Assembly (NCBI GenBank): GCA_964373165.1
Contig: CAYJTF010000010.1
Span: forward strand, 1 to 25,058
Source of the DNA: JAGVVZ01 sp964373165
GTDB taxonomy: Archaea; Aenigmatarchaeota; Aenigmatarchaeia; CG10238-14
Length of the DNA stretch: 25,058 nucleotides
Direction: 5' to 3'
A model generated the notes under the pieces. The model saw nothing but the letters and a program-made list of their open reading frames with translations, did not search any database and had not been told where the DNA came from. The translations under genes and the position numbers were made by a program. Shown one piece after another: positions 6,859 through 14,457 of this stretch (position 1 is its first letter; every line of letters begins with the position of its first letter).

Positions 6859-8874
6859 TTAAATTTTTTGTATGAATCCTATTTTAGGCGAAAAGAGTGT
6901 GCCCTCATTCAACATACTTTTAATAATATTTTCTACATTATCCACGCCTTGTTCTTGTGCGCGTTTAATTAATTCATCAACGGGAATTGTTTTACCCATA
7001 TCCCTCCCCAATTCTTCTATAACATCTAACACTATTCTAATTTTGCTTCTACTAGCACTTGATACACCGCCTTCTGCTCTATCAATATCTATAAGCCCTG
7101 TTTTCGGATCGAAACCAAATTGCCTCAAAGAAAATTTAATTATGTCTATAGCACGTTGTGCATCCTCCACTGTCACCTTTTCTCTTAACTGAACTTTTGC
7201 ACTTGCTTCAGACAATCTTATCAAAGCTTCATACTGCCTTAAGGTTATAGGAATCGGGGATTCTTCACCAGATGATTTAGATCTTAAATCGACATAGAAA
7301 TTTTTCAGCAATTTACCTGCCTCTTCTGTTAATAATGGTCTACAAGTATTACGGGCAAATGCAATATATTTTCTTAAAAATTCAGGTGATAAAAATGGTT
7401 TAGCTGATTCTTGTTTAAAATGACGCGATTCGAGAACGTGATCGACCATTCTTGCATCTATTTCAGCATTAGCAACATCTTTTAAAGCGAACTTGACATC
7501 GAACCTGCTTAGCAACGTTTCAGAAAGATCCACTTGCTCTCTTATTGGCAAATAAGGATCAAATCTACTGTATTTTGGATTAGCACCAGCTAATACAGAT
7601 GTTCTTGCAGGCAATGTTGCTACAATAGATGCTTTAGCTATACTGACTTGTTGTAAACTCATCGCCTCGTGCATTGCGACCTGATCTGTTTTTTCCATTT
7701 TTTCGAATTCATCAATGGAAATTATAGAATTATTGGACAGAACCAACGCACCCGCTTCTAAAACCCATCCACCTAAAAATTGTTCGTCTTTGATGACACT
7801 TGCTGTAAGGCCAGCGCCTGTCACACCCTTACCAGAAACGTATCTTCCTCTAGGTATCATGTTTGATGCTAATTTCAATATCTGACTTTTTCCAACTGCT
7901 GGATCACCTATCAACAAGATATGTATGTCTCCTCTTATTCTTGTGTTGTCCTTCAAAAAATGCTGAACTCCGCCAAATAATTGTAATATTATGGCAAGTT
8001 TTACAGTTTCCATTCCGTACATAGTCGGAGCGAGAGACGCAACAAGTTTATCATAAACCTTTGAGTCTTTTGTTAATTCCATAATAGATTTTTCTTCTTC
8101 TGGAGAAACTATTATTTCTTCCCATTCTGTTTCGACCATTTCTATATTGTTTGCGTCCAGCAAAATTTCCAGTTGTCTAGTTTTACCTCCCTTTGCGTTT
8201 CTCCTAGGAACTTCTTTTAAAATTCCTATAATTCTTATTCTATTACCTGGATCTGTTCTGTTCTGCATTTTTGGCGTTGTTAAATCTTCCTTCAAATAAA
8301 TCATGATTTCAGATGGCCTTTCACCTGTAGTTATTTCAAATGGTTCTTCAATGGCTATCCATCTTGCATCGTAAAGTTTCTGATTTAGAATTTTGAATCC
8401 CTTTCTTGATTTGCATTTTTCGCAACTATTGGGATACTGAATTGTTTTCTCTTTCTCGGTTTGAATCATTGATATTTTTTCCCCACATTCATAACATTCA
8501 AAAATTATCTCGAAAACTTCTGGTCTTATTTCAGAAGCTCTTTTAACAATTCCGTCAACACAAAGAAGCTTGCCTATATGTTCTGATCTTATATTTCTTA
8601 TTCTAATTTTGCTGCTTTCCGGCATATTTTTAAATCTTACATGGAGTTTCTGTTTTTTAGGTAGATCTATTTCTTCACTACATTCTTCAAAAAATTGGAT
8701 TACCTCTTCAGGTTTTTCCAATACTGTATCAGTAAGTTCTGGATTAAATTTATCTAAAAGACCAAAATCTATTTCCAATGATTTTTTACCTTTTGAAACA
8801 GCTATCGCTAAATCTTTCTTATAATTCTCATCCAGAAATTGTAAAAATTGTTCCCTGATGTCCTCTTGTTTCAT
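6859..8874 (-). CDS. mcm: MCM replicative helicase
   Basis: 671-residue archaeal minichromosome maintenance protein, the ring helicase that unwinds DNA at forks. In order: N-terminal helical bundle; a zinc site with C127, C130, C151 and C154; an OB region; the AAA+ core with Walker A GDPAVGKS at 323-330, Walker B SIDEFEKM with D388 and E389, sensor 1 around N432 (GANPKYSRFDP) and the arginine finger in LLSRFD near 457; and a C-terminal winged helix. All key residues are present and no intein interrupts the P-loop. It lies downstream of TBP, with a poly-T terminator between them. Confidence 0.98.
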   Translation of the reverse strand: MKQEDIREQFLQFLDENYKKDLAIAVSKGKKSLEIDFGLLDKFNPELTDTVLEKPEEVIQFFEECSEEIDLPKKQKLHVRFKNMPESSKIRIRNIRSEHIGKLLCVDGIVKRASEIRPEVFEIIFECYECGEKISMIQTEKEKTIQYPNSCEKCKSRKGFKILNQKLYDARWIAIEEPFEITTGERPSEIMIYLKEDLTTPKMQNRTDPGNRIRIIGILKEVPRRNAKGGKTRQLEILLDANNIEMVETEWEEIIVSPEEEKSIMELTKDSKVYDKLVASLAPTMYGMETVKLAIILQLFGGVQHFLKDNTRIRGDIHILLIGDPAVGKSQILKLASNMIPRGRYVSGKGVTGAGLTASVIKDEQFLGGWVLEAGALVLSNNSIISIDEFEKMEKTDQVAMHEAMSLQQVSIAKASIVATLPARTSVLAGANPKYSRFDPYLPIREQVDLSETLLSRFDVKFALKDVANAEIDARMVDHVLESRHFKQESAKPFLSPEFLRKYIAFARNTCRPLLTEEAGKLLKNFYVDLRSKSSGEESPIPITLRQYEALIRLSEASAKVQLREKVTVEDAQRAIDIIKFSLRQFGFDPKTGLIDIDRAEGGVSSASRSKIRIVLDVIEELGRDMGKTIPVDELIKRAQEQGVDNVENIIKSMLNEGTLFSPKIGFIQKI

Positions 8875-8941
8875 CGTATTATCAATCGGGATTAATACTT
8901 TTATTGCTTTTTTGTTTTAAGTTTAATAGAAATAGACGAAA

Positions 8942-8958
8942 ATAAAAAAAGAAGGTTA
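8942..8958 (-). terminator. Poly-T terminator after TBP gene
   Basis: Read on the minus strand, the TBP stop is followed within five bases by a run of seven T and then ATTTT. This is the usual archaeal intrinsic termination signal. The 84-base gap that holds it also carries the upstream region of mcm. Confidence 0.6.
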
Positions 8959-9513
8959 TTAAACTTCTGCCAATGCACCGATATCTGAAAGTCTTTTTGA
9001 GATTGCATCTATTGCAAATTCAACATCTTTCACTTTTCTTGCTCCTGTACAGACTATTTTTCCTGAAGAAAACAATAGAAACGCAACTTTCGGATTTTTC
9101 ATTCGCAGAACCAATCCGGGGAATTGTTCTGGTTCGTATTCAGATTCTTCTACTTCAAAAGCTATCTTATCCAGATTCAAAGTGGATCTCAATTTCGCTG
9201 ATGCGACAATATTTTCTATTTGTATACCATAATTTTTTGGATTCCCTATTTTTGCTTCTCTAATTGTTTTAACAACTATTTTTATAACTTTTTTAACATC
9301 TTCTATACTTCTTGCTCCTGTACAGACAATTTTTCCTGACGAGAAAATTAAAGTTGCCGCTTTCGGGTCTTTTAATCTATAAACCAATCCGGGGAATTGT
9401 TCTGGTTCGTATTCTGTTCCGTCCAAGAATTTTATCATCTTTTCTAACGGTATTTTAATCCCAAGTGAAGCGGAAGCTACTATATTTTCTATTTTGATGC
9501 TATATTTGGACAT
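8959..9513 (-). CDS. tbp: TATA-box binding protein
   Basis: General transcription factor that binds the TATA box and recruits TFB and RNA polymerase. The 184-residue protein consists of two imperfect direct repeats, as in all TBPs. Each repeat has IENIVASA near its start and EPEQFPGLV followed by SGKIVCTGAR later. A short acidic tail (IGALAEV) follows. The ATG at 9513 is chosen over the preceding TTG (9516) because GGAGG lies at the better seven-base spacing. A TATA-like box lies about 40 bases upstream. All expected features are intact. Confidence 0.98.
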   Translation of the reverse strand: MSKYSIKIENIVASASLGIKIPLEKMIKFLDGTEYEPEQFPGLVYRLKDPKAATLIFSSGKIVCTGARSIEDVKKVIKIVVKTIREAKIGNPKNYGIQIENIVASAKLRSTLNLDKIAFEVEESEYEPEQFPGLVLRMKNPKVAFLLFSSGKIVCTGARKVKDVEFAIDAISKRLSDIGALAEV

Positions 9514-9550
9514 CAACGCACCTCCTATCCAGAATATAAATCTTTTTAAA

Positions 9551-9560
9551 TATTTATAAG
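9551..9560 (-). promoter_or_regulatory. TATA box of TBP gene
   Basis: Minus-strand CTTATAAATA fits the archaeal TATA consensus and lies about 43 bases before the ATG. That predicts a short leader carrying GGAGG at 9521-9525. It is read by eye and no start site is proven. Confidence 0.55.
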
Positions 9561-9574
9561 GAGCCTTTTAAATG

Positions 9575-9594
9575 TAGTCACTGATGACTAGTCA
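9575..9594. promoter_or_regulatory. Overlapping inverted repeats upstream of TBP promoter
   Basis: TAGTCA (9575-9580) and TGACTA (9585-9590) form an inverted repeat with a four-base spacer. The second arm also forms the perfect 10-bp palindrome TGACTAGTCA (9585-9594). It sits just upstream of the TBP TATA box and beyond the stop of the nuclease-like gene. It could be a regulator site; no partner is identified. Confidence 0.35.
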
Positions 9595-9622
9595 ATATTA
9601 ACACATGATAGAAAATATGGGG

Positions 9623-10069
9623 TTAATAAGTTTCCGCGTGATCTAACAAAAATTCATTAAACTTCCACAGTGGTACAACAAACACATCTTCATATTCTAT
9701 AATACCCTCTTCAAAGAAAGTCACTACCAAAGGAATTATTTTCTCGTACTTTCCAACCAAAACTTCTCTAAGTTCATTGCATCTTTCTAACTGTTTCCTA
9801 ATTGCCAACTTCAATCCCGAAATTTTATATCTACCTCTCTCCCATTGTTTACAATCTATAGCGAATATTTTACTATTTTTTATTGCTAGTATATCTATTT
9901 CATATCTGTTTTTTGTAGAAAATCTGAAATTCGAAAAAATATCAAAATCATGTTGTTTTAAAATTTCCGAGATTAATTGTTCAAACTCTTTCCAATTTAT
10001 GCCTGTTAAAGCGTTTTCTATATCATTTCCTTCCTTGATTTTATTATTTATATCGTCTAAATCTATCAT
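9623..10069 (-). CDS. PD-(D/E)XK nuclease-fold protein (Mrr/restriction-endonuclease-like)
   Basis: 148-residue protein. A helix with WKEFEQLISEILKQHDF (E30 a likely active-site acid) precedes the catalytic hairpin YEIDILAIKNSKIFAIDCK. D59, D72 and K74 form a D-(x)12-D-C-K active site typical of Mrr-like and archaeal Holliday-junction-type nucleases. A basic segment (KLAIRKQLERC) follows. All expected catalytic residues are present, so it is probably active on DNA. No methyltransferase or other restriction partner lies nearby, so a repair or housekeeping role is as likely as defence. It appears to be leaderless, with a TATA-like box about 27 bases before the ATG. Confidence 0.78.
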   Translation of the reverse strand: MIDLDDINNKIKEGNDIENALTGINWKEFEQLISEILKQHDFDIFSNFRFSTKNRYEIDILAIKNSKIFAIDCKQWERGRYKISGLKLAIRKQLERCNELREVLVGKYEKIIPLVVTFFEEGIIEYEDVFVVPLWKFNEFLLDHAETY

Positions 10070-10088
10070 AACAATATCGTTTACAATT

Positions 10089-10102
10089 CATATAATAAAA
10101 TA
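10089..10102. promoter_or_regulatory. Shared TATA-like region between nuclease-like gene and rnhB
   Basis: The AT stretch around CATATAATAAAATATG lies about 27 bases before the ATG of the minus-strand nuclease-like gene, giving a leaderless arrangement. It lies about 48 bases before the TTG of the plus-strand RNase HII gene, which has GGTGATC just upstream. One core may serve both directions. Confidence 0.4.
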
Positions 10103-10142
10103 TGATTGATGTTATACAAAATACTGGTATCGTGGTGATCAA

Positions 10143-10835
10143 TTGAAAATTTTGGGTATTGATGAGGTTGGAAGGGGAGCTGTTATGGGTCCTCTTGTTA
10201 TATGTGGATTAGTTGTGGATGAAAAGAAACAAAACGAATTGAAAAAAATTGGTGTTAAAGATTCAAAAGAACTGACCCCGAAAAAAAGGGAGGAACTAAT
10301 CGAAAAAATAGAAAATATAGCAGAACATACTATAGTTCTTAGAATTCCTGCTTGTAATATAGATGACTCCAGAAAGAAAGGCACTAATCTTAATCAATTA
10401 GAAGCAATTAAAATGGCAGAAATAATTAATATGTCTAATGCCGACATGGTAATAGTGGATACTCCTAGTCACAATAGCAACAAGTTTAGAGATTTTTTGT
10501 ATTCAAAATTAGAAAATAAAAATATTAAACTAGTTTGCGAGAATTATGCAGATAAAAATTATCCTGTTGTCTCCGCAGCATCTATCGTGGCTAAAGTGGA
10601 TAGAGATAAGAAAATAGAAGAATTAAAAAAAGAATTCAACTACGATTTTGGTGTTGGTTACAGTCATGACGCAAAAACTATTGCCTTTCTAGAAAAAATG
10701 GCCAAAGAAAACAATGGAAAAATGCCTCGACATGTAAGAACAACATGGGATACCGTGGTGCAAATAACAGAAAAATACAGACAGAAAAATGTTTTGGGAT
10801 TTTTGGACAGATTTACCAAAAAAAAACTGAAATAG
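10143..10835 (+). CDS. rnhB: Ribonuclease HII
   Basis: Cuts RNA in RNA-DNA hybrids and single ribonucleotides in DNA. The 230-residue protein starts MKILGIDEVGRG, giving catalytic D7 and E8. D106 (VDTP) and D137 (ADKNYPVVSAASIVAK) complete the acidic site. The C-terminus contains QKNVLGFL, a loose match to a PCNA-binding box, as often found in archaeal RNase HII. The start is TTG, because no ATG or GTG in frame lies near and the first strand must begin there; GGTGATC is just upstream. FEN-1, its partner in primer and ribonucleotide removal, lies one gene away on the other strand. Confidence 0.96.
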   Translation: MKILGIDEVGRGAVMGPLVICGLVVDEKKQNELKKIGVKDSKELTPKKREELIEKIENIAEHTIVLRIPACNIDDSRKKGTNLNQLEAIKMAEIINMSNADMVIVDTPSHNSNKFRDFLYSKLENKNIKLVCENYADKNYPVVSAASIVAKVDRDKKIEELKKEFNYDFGVGYSHDAKTIAFLEKMAKENNGKMPRHVRTTWDTVVQITEKYRQKNVLGFLDRFTKKKLK

Positions 10836-10854
10836 ATATAGTATAAATTTATTT

Positions 10855-11154
10855 ATGAACGATCCATTTTATGATTTTACATATAACTTCATTCAATACT
10901 ATTTACCAACCTTGATAGGTGGAACGATAGGTATATTGATTAGAAGATTAAACCCGATTATGGATTTTAACGAACAATATCATCGAATGATTGAAATTTT
11001 TCAGAAATACAGGATAGGTGTTTTCATAGTATTTCCGTTAATATTTTTCTCAGCAAACATAGGACATTTGGGAATTCCTAGTGCTATGGGCGGAGCTTGT
11101 GGCATTTATTTGGGATTAGAGACAACGTATCAAACTTCAAAAAGGCTATTTTAG
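10855..11154 (+). CDS. Small membrane protein, unknown
   Basis: 99-residue protein I do not recognise. A hydrophobic stretch at about 16-31 (LPTLIGGTIGILI) with small-residue spacing is followed by a basic RR, a polar loop (NPIMDFNEQYHRM), a second membrane segment at about 53-70 (IGVFIVFPLIFFSANIG), and a glycine-rich third segment near 73-90 (PSAMGGACGIYLG). It lies 19 bases after the RNase HII stop on the same strand. Its stop codon directly abuts the stop of the convergent FEN-1 gene. The gene looks real from its position and tidy hydrophobic pattern. Confidence 0.6.
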   Translation: MNDPFYDFTYNFIQYYLPTLIGGTIGILIRRLNPIMDFNEQYHRMIEIFQKYRIGVFIVFPLIFFSANIGHLGIPSAMGGACGIYLGLETTYQTSKRLF

Positions 11155-12189
11155 TTATTTTTTAAACCAATTAGAAAGACCTGTCTGGGTCCCAGCTTTT
11201 TTGATTTCCATAAGTTTATCCAAAGATTTCGATATTCTTTCTTCTGAAAAATCGTGCTCATCGGACATTAATTTAACTACAGATTCTTTGCTTGGATCTT
11301 TCCATTCAATTTTATAATCTTTGGAAATTGGAGGACTAATAAAAAAATCATAAATTTCATGTGGGTTAGTTTTCGAGGTCCATTCAACATGATTCAAAAT
11401 TTTATCCAGATCTTTATGCTCAGTCACTAATTTTAATGCGTTTTTAGGTCCTATGCCTTTAACACCTTCAGGACTATAATCTGTACCCACCAACATTCCA
11501 AGAATAATTAGCTGCTCTTTTGTTATATTTAGTTCTGATAATATCAGTTGTAAATCAAATAACAAGGGCTTCACTTCTATCCATTTTTCTTGTCTTGGTA
11601 ACTTTCTTTTACCTGTTATAGATAGGTTTCTAATCAATCTTTCTGATCCAAATAATAATGAATCAGTGTCTTGACTGCCAACAGCATATGCTTCACCATT
11701 TTTAACTAAAAAAGATGCTTGAGCTTCTCCTTCACTCGGTGCTTGAATCCATGGAATACCTAAGCAGTCCAACAATTTTTTGCTTTCATCTATTATTTCA
11801 CTAGTTAGCCTTGAAGATGCTTGAGCATAGGTCATTATATCCTCTTTCCTTCCTTCTTCCACAGCTTCTGTCCATTTCCTTAAAGATTCTTCTCTTTTTT
11901 CTTCTCTTTCTTTCACTGTGTTTCGTTTGAATTTTGGATATTCCCCATCAAATACAAAAATAGGTTTTATGCCAGCCTCCGCCCATTTCAAAGTTCTATA
12001 AAATAAACCAGAAAGATGAGACGTAACTCTACCTTTGCTATCTCTCAGCGGCTGACCTGTATCTTTATCTCTAATAACAGAAAGAAATTGAAAAATAGTA
12101 TTAAAAGAGTCCACGGCAATTCTTTTATTGGCTAAATCCTCTAACGCTATTTCTTTCTTTGGAAGTATGTTCGAAATTTGTACTCCCAT
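11155..12189 (-). CDS. fen: Flap endonuclease 1
   Basis: Structure-specific nuclease that removes 5' flaps during Okazaki fragment maturation and repair. The 344-residue protein begins MGVQISNI; the start at 12189 is fixed because the N-terminal MGV lies in the active site of this family, so the TTG six bases upstream is rejected. Metal ligands D27, D81, E153, E155, D174, D176 and D237 are all present (for example FDGEYP, PSEGEAQAS, GSQDTD, GTDYS). The C-terminus carries a PCNA-binding box (QTGLSNWF). It lies downstream of a small membrane protein gene on the same strand. Confidence 0.97.
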   Translation of the reverse strand: MGVQISNILPKKEIALEDLANKRIAVDSFNTIFQFLSVIRDKDTGQPLRDSKGRVTSHLSGLFYRTLKWAEAGIKPIFVFDGEYPKFKRNTVKEREEKREESLRKWTEAVEEGRKEDIMTYAQASSRLTSEIIDESKKLLDCLGIPWIQAPSEGEAQASFLVKNGEAYAVGSQDTDSLLFGSERLIRNLSITGKRKLPRQEKWIEVKPLLFDLQLILSELNITKEQLIILGMLVGTDYSPEGVKGIGPKNALKLVTEHKDLDKILNHVEWTSKTNPHEIYDFFISPPISKDYKIEWKDPSKESVVKLMSDEHDFSEERISKSLDKLMEIKKAGTQTGLSNWFKK

Positions 12190-12220
12190 AATCAAATGTT
12201 ATGAAAAACAAATTAATAAT

Positions 12221-12493
12221 CTATTCCTTTTTCTTCTCTTTCTTTTTTGCCTTTTCTTCTTCTGCTTTTAGTTCTTTCTCGATTCTCCATTCATCCAATT
12301 CCAACCAAACTATGAAAAGTCCGATCAGAGCAACGAATGGTGGTACTGTTCCTCTGATTACCAACCAAAGGGATCCTAGTAATCCTGTGCCATTAAATGC
12401 GTTCATTCCTTGTTTCATAAATTCATTTACGTACAATGCTAAAGGAAGTACCAATAACACCAAACCGATAAAAACTTTAACTAATGGGTTCAT
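12221..12493 (-). CDS. Small two-helix membrane protein with charged tail
   Basis: 90-residue protein without a recognised family. Membrane segment one is about residues 5-24 (VFIGLVLLVLPLALYV). A short loop (NAFNGTGLLG) follows, then segment two about 41-62 (GTVPPFVALIGLFIVWLEL). The last 25 residues are a Lys/Glu helix (EWRIEKELKAEEEKAKKKEK), probably cytoplasmic and coiled. An AGGTGAT ribosome site lies about 10 bases before the ATG, and a TATA-like stretch lies further upstream near 12545-12553. It is 31 bases ahead of fen and likely co-transcribed with it. Confidence 0.7.
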   Translation of the reverse strand: MNPLVKVFIGLVLLVLPLALYVNEFMKQGMNAFNGTGLLGSLWLVIRGTVPPFVALIGLFIVWLELDEWRIEKELKAEEEKAKKKEKKKE

Positions 12494-12570
12494 GTGTTTT
12501 GTATCACCTACTATTTTTTTATTGTTTTAAATTATCGTTTTTAATGTATTTAAATTTTAGAATTCGGTTT

Positions 12571-12885
12571 CTATTTAGTATCAAATTTGTACAAGACTTT
12601 TTTAAAATCTGTTATTCTGCTATTTTTTACCTTTATGCCTTCTCTTTTCAGTATTTTTATTTTTTCGTTGTTGCCTGATGCAAAACCACCTAGTCTTCCA
12701 TCACTATTAACAACTCTATGGCAAGCTGCCACAGGCGAGTATGGATTTTTATTACAAGCATTTCCAACAGCGCGATATGCTCTCGTGTTCAATTTTCTGG
12801 CAATTTCTCCATAAGTTGTAACCCGGCCTTTGGGGATTTGTTTCAGAAGTTCCCAAACTTTTTCATAAAAGGTCTGACCTGGCAT
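12571..12885 (-). CDS. ogt: Methylated-DNA-protein cysteine methyltransferase (single domain)
   Basis: Suicide repair protein that moves alkyl groups from O6-alkylguanine to its own cysteine. The 104-residue protein is just the DNA-binding/active domain: Y25 in TTYGEIA, the arginine finger R38 in YRAVGNA, and the acceptor C55 in AACHRVV followed by GRLGGFASG. The proline normally next to the cysteine (PCHRV) is alanine here. The N-terminal RNase H-like domain of longer Ogt/MGMT proteins is absent, as in several archaeal and bacterial short forms. The cysteine argues against an alkyltransferase-like (ATL) protein. A TATA-like AATATTTATT on the minus strand lies about 30 bases upstream. Confidence 0.9.
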   Translation of the reverse strand: MPGQTFYEKVWELLKQIPKGRVTTYGEIARKLNTRAYRAVGNACNKNPYSPVAACHRVVNSDGRLGGFASGNNEKIKILKREGIKVKNSRITDFKKVLYKFDTK

Positions 12886-12956
12886 AAATTAATTTATCGA
12901 AATGTTTTGAAATAAATATTACTTAAAATTCGGTAGCCGCCAGATCATCGAAGCAA

Positions 12957-12967
12957 TATATTTAAAT
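12957..12967 (+). promoter_or_regulatory. Promoter of the eL15 / exosome superoperon
   Basis: TATATTTAAAT is a good archaeal TATA box about 42 bases before the eL15 ATG. That predicts a leader of about 15-20 bases with GGTG at 12995-12998. The divergent ogt gene is read from the other side of the 118-base gap. Confidence 0.6.
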
Positions 12968-13003
12968 CTACCCTTTTTAAGTATTGTAGGTATTGGTGTT
13001 TGT

Positions 13004-13525
13004 ATGGTCAAAGGTTTATATCAGCATTTGAGGATGAACTGGAAAAAATCTAAAAACGTTATGAAAGAACGCACAAGAGAAAGGTTAATAACTTGGAGGG
13101 CGGAGCCTAGGTTTATAAGATTAAATGGTCCTACAAGACTTGATAGAGCCAAATCTCTCGGATATAAAGCAAAAAAAGGCTTTGTCATTGTTAGAACTCG
13201 ACTCTTAAGAGGTGGCAGAGACAGGCCCAAATACGGAAGAAAAGGACGAAAACCATCTAAAACCGGACTTTTAAGATATACAACAGAACAATCTCTACAA
13301 TCTGTAGTAGAAAAAAGAGTTGCTAGAAAGTATCCAAATCTAGAAGTATTAAACTCATATTGGGTTGGAGAAGATGGAAGATACAAGTGGTTTGAAGTTA
13401 TTATGGTAGACGCTAGTAACCCTGAAATAAAAAGCGATAAAAAATTAAATTGGATTTCCAGTCCTAAACATACAAGAAGAGTATTCAGAGGATTAACACC
13501 ATCAGGAAAAAAAAGTAGAAAATAA
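13004..13525 (+). CDS. rpl15e: Ribosomal protein eL15
   Basis: Large-subunit ribosomal protein. The 173-residue basic protein shows the family core: WRAEPRFIRLNGPTRLDRAKSLGYKAK, GFVIVRTRLLRGGRDRPKYGRK, ARKYPNLEVLNSYWVGEDG and the end RRVFRGLTPSGKKSR. Typical archaeal eL15 has about 190 residues; the missing part is the basic C-terminal tail after GKK. The N-terminus is also slightly different from the usual (M)YKYIREAW. It opens the superoperon, 27 bases ahead of the RNase P p30 gene. Confidence 0.96.
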   Translation: MVKGLYQHLRMNWKKSKNVMKERTRERLITWRAEPRFIRLNGPTRLDRAKSLGYKAKKGFVIVRTRLLRGGRDRPKYGRKGRKPSKTGLLRYTTEQSLQSVVEKRVARKYPNLEVLNSYWVGEDGRYKWFEVIMVDASNPEIKSDKKLNWISSPKHTRRVFRGLTPSGKKSRK

Positions 13526-13552
13526 ATAAAACTTAGAAAATAAGATCTTATT

Positions 13553-14269
13553 ATGTCCTATTATGATCTCCATGTTCATAGCGCCTTCTCTGAGGGCGAA
13601 AGCACGCCAGAAGAAATAGCAAATAGAGCAAAGATCCTTGGCTACAAAGGAATATGTTTTGTGGTTTATTATAAAGGAAAAGAAAATTTAGAAAAAATAA
13701 GGAAAGAAATAGAAGACGTTTCCAAACGAACAAAATTAGAAATATTTCTCGGAATTGAAGCTAGGAATATTCATGAATTAAGCAAATTGGCAAAAATAAG
13801 AAGGGAGTTTGATATTCTGCTAGCAAGGGGTTATGATATAAATTTTAATAGGAAATCTGTTGAAACGCCTGAAGTAGATGTCTTAACTCATCCGGAGTTC
13901 GAAAGAAAGGACTCTGGTTTGAATCATATAATGATAAAATTAGCTGCAAAGAACAACGTTGCCATAGAAATCAATTTCAGAGAAATTTTACTTTCTTCAA
14001 AAACAACAAGATCTTTTATTCTTCGTAATATTACAAACAATATCATGCTTTGTAAAAAATATAAGGCACCGTTGATATTATGTTCTGGGGCGATATCGCA
14101 TTGGCAGATCAAAGATCCAAAAGTCTTAATGTCACTAGGAACTCTGTTAGGATTAGAATTAAATGAAGCTAAGAGATCATTAAGTGACGTGCCAAGAAAC
14201 ATTATGAAAATGATAAAAGAAAGAAGAAATCCAAATTGGATAATTCCTGGTGTCAGAATTATTAAATAG
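13553..14269 (+). CDS. rnp3: RNase P protein component 3 (Rpp30/p30)
   Basis: Protein subunit of archaeal RNase P, which trims the 5' leader of pre-tRNA. The 238-residue PHP-like TIM barrel starts YYDLHVHSAFSEG. Later come strand motifs FLGIEARN, DVLTHPEF, VAIEINFRE and PLILCSGAISHWQIKDP, as in Rpp30. Its usual heterotetramer partner Pop5/Rnp2 is encoded at 16927, four genes on. In other archaea the two are generally adjacent, so the RHH-to-Nudix segment is an interruption. Confidence 0.93.
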   Translation: MSYYDLHVHSAFSEGESTPEEIANRAKILGYKGICFVVYYKGKENLEKIRKEIEDVSKRTKLEIFLGIEARNIHELSKLAKIRREFDILLARGYDINFNRKSVETPEVDVLTHPEFERKDSGLNHIMIKLAAKNNVAIEINFREILLSSKTTRSFILRNITNNIMLCKKYKAPLILCSGAISHWQIKDPKVLMSLGTLLGLELNEAKRSLSDVPRNIMKMIKERRNPNWIIPGVRIIK

Positions 14270-14280
14270 AAATAATTACA

Positions 14281-14288
14281 TTTAAATA
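14281..14288 (+). promoter_or_regulatory. TATA box of RHH gene (leaderless)
   Basis: TTTAAATA is centred about 26 bases before the RHH ATG, so transcription would start at or next to the start codon. This separates the inserted genes from the eL15-rnp3 transcript. Confidence 0.5.
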
Positions 14289-14310
14289 CTAGAAAATACA
14301 ACAATATTAT

Positions 14311-14457
14311 ATGAGAAAAAAGAAATTAGTAACTATAACATTAAGCGAAGAAATTTTAAACTGGATTGATCAACAAACAAGAAATAGAAAATTTGCTAGC
14401 AGAAGTCATGCTATAGAATACATAGTAGCCAAATTTGTCAAAGAAAAAGGTGATTAA
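14311..14457 (+). CDS. Ribbon-helix-helix (CopG/Arc-like) DNA-binding protein
   Basis: 48-residue protein. The N-terminal strand KKLVTITLSEEILNWIDQ leads into helix one, and NRKFASRSHAIEYIVAKF gives the turn and helix two. This is the classic RHH pattern, with SR.HAIEY matching archaeal CopG-like repressors. RHH dimers bind operators through the paired strand and often repress their own operon. The end overlaps the start of the LAGLIDADG gene in the +1 frame (TTG 14435 or GTG 14450), so the two are co-translated. It probably regulates the endonuclease; a 48-residue length leaves room for little else. An antitoxin-like role is the alternative. Confidence 0.82.
   Translation: MRKKKLVTITLSEEILNWIDQQTRNRKFASRSHAIEYIVAKFVKEKGD

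Noticed and set aside
9581..9610. Possible C/D box sRNA (CTGATGA resembling box C) between TBP and the nuclease-like gene
   Set aside because: No matching box D, D' or C' at usual spacing on either strand; the bases are better explained by the palindrome.
9623..10069. Restriction-modification or defence island
   Set aside because: Only one nuclease-like gene is present, with no methyltransferase, helicase or toxin partner; the surroundings are housekeeping genes.
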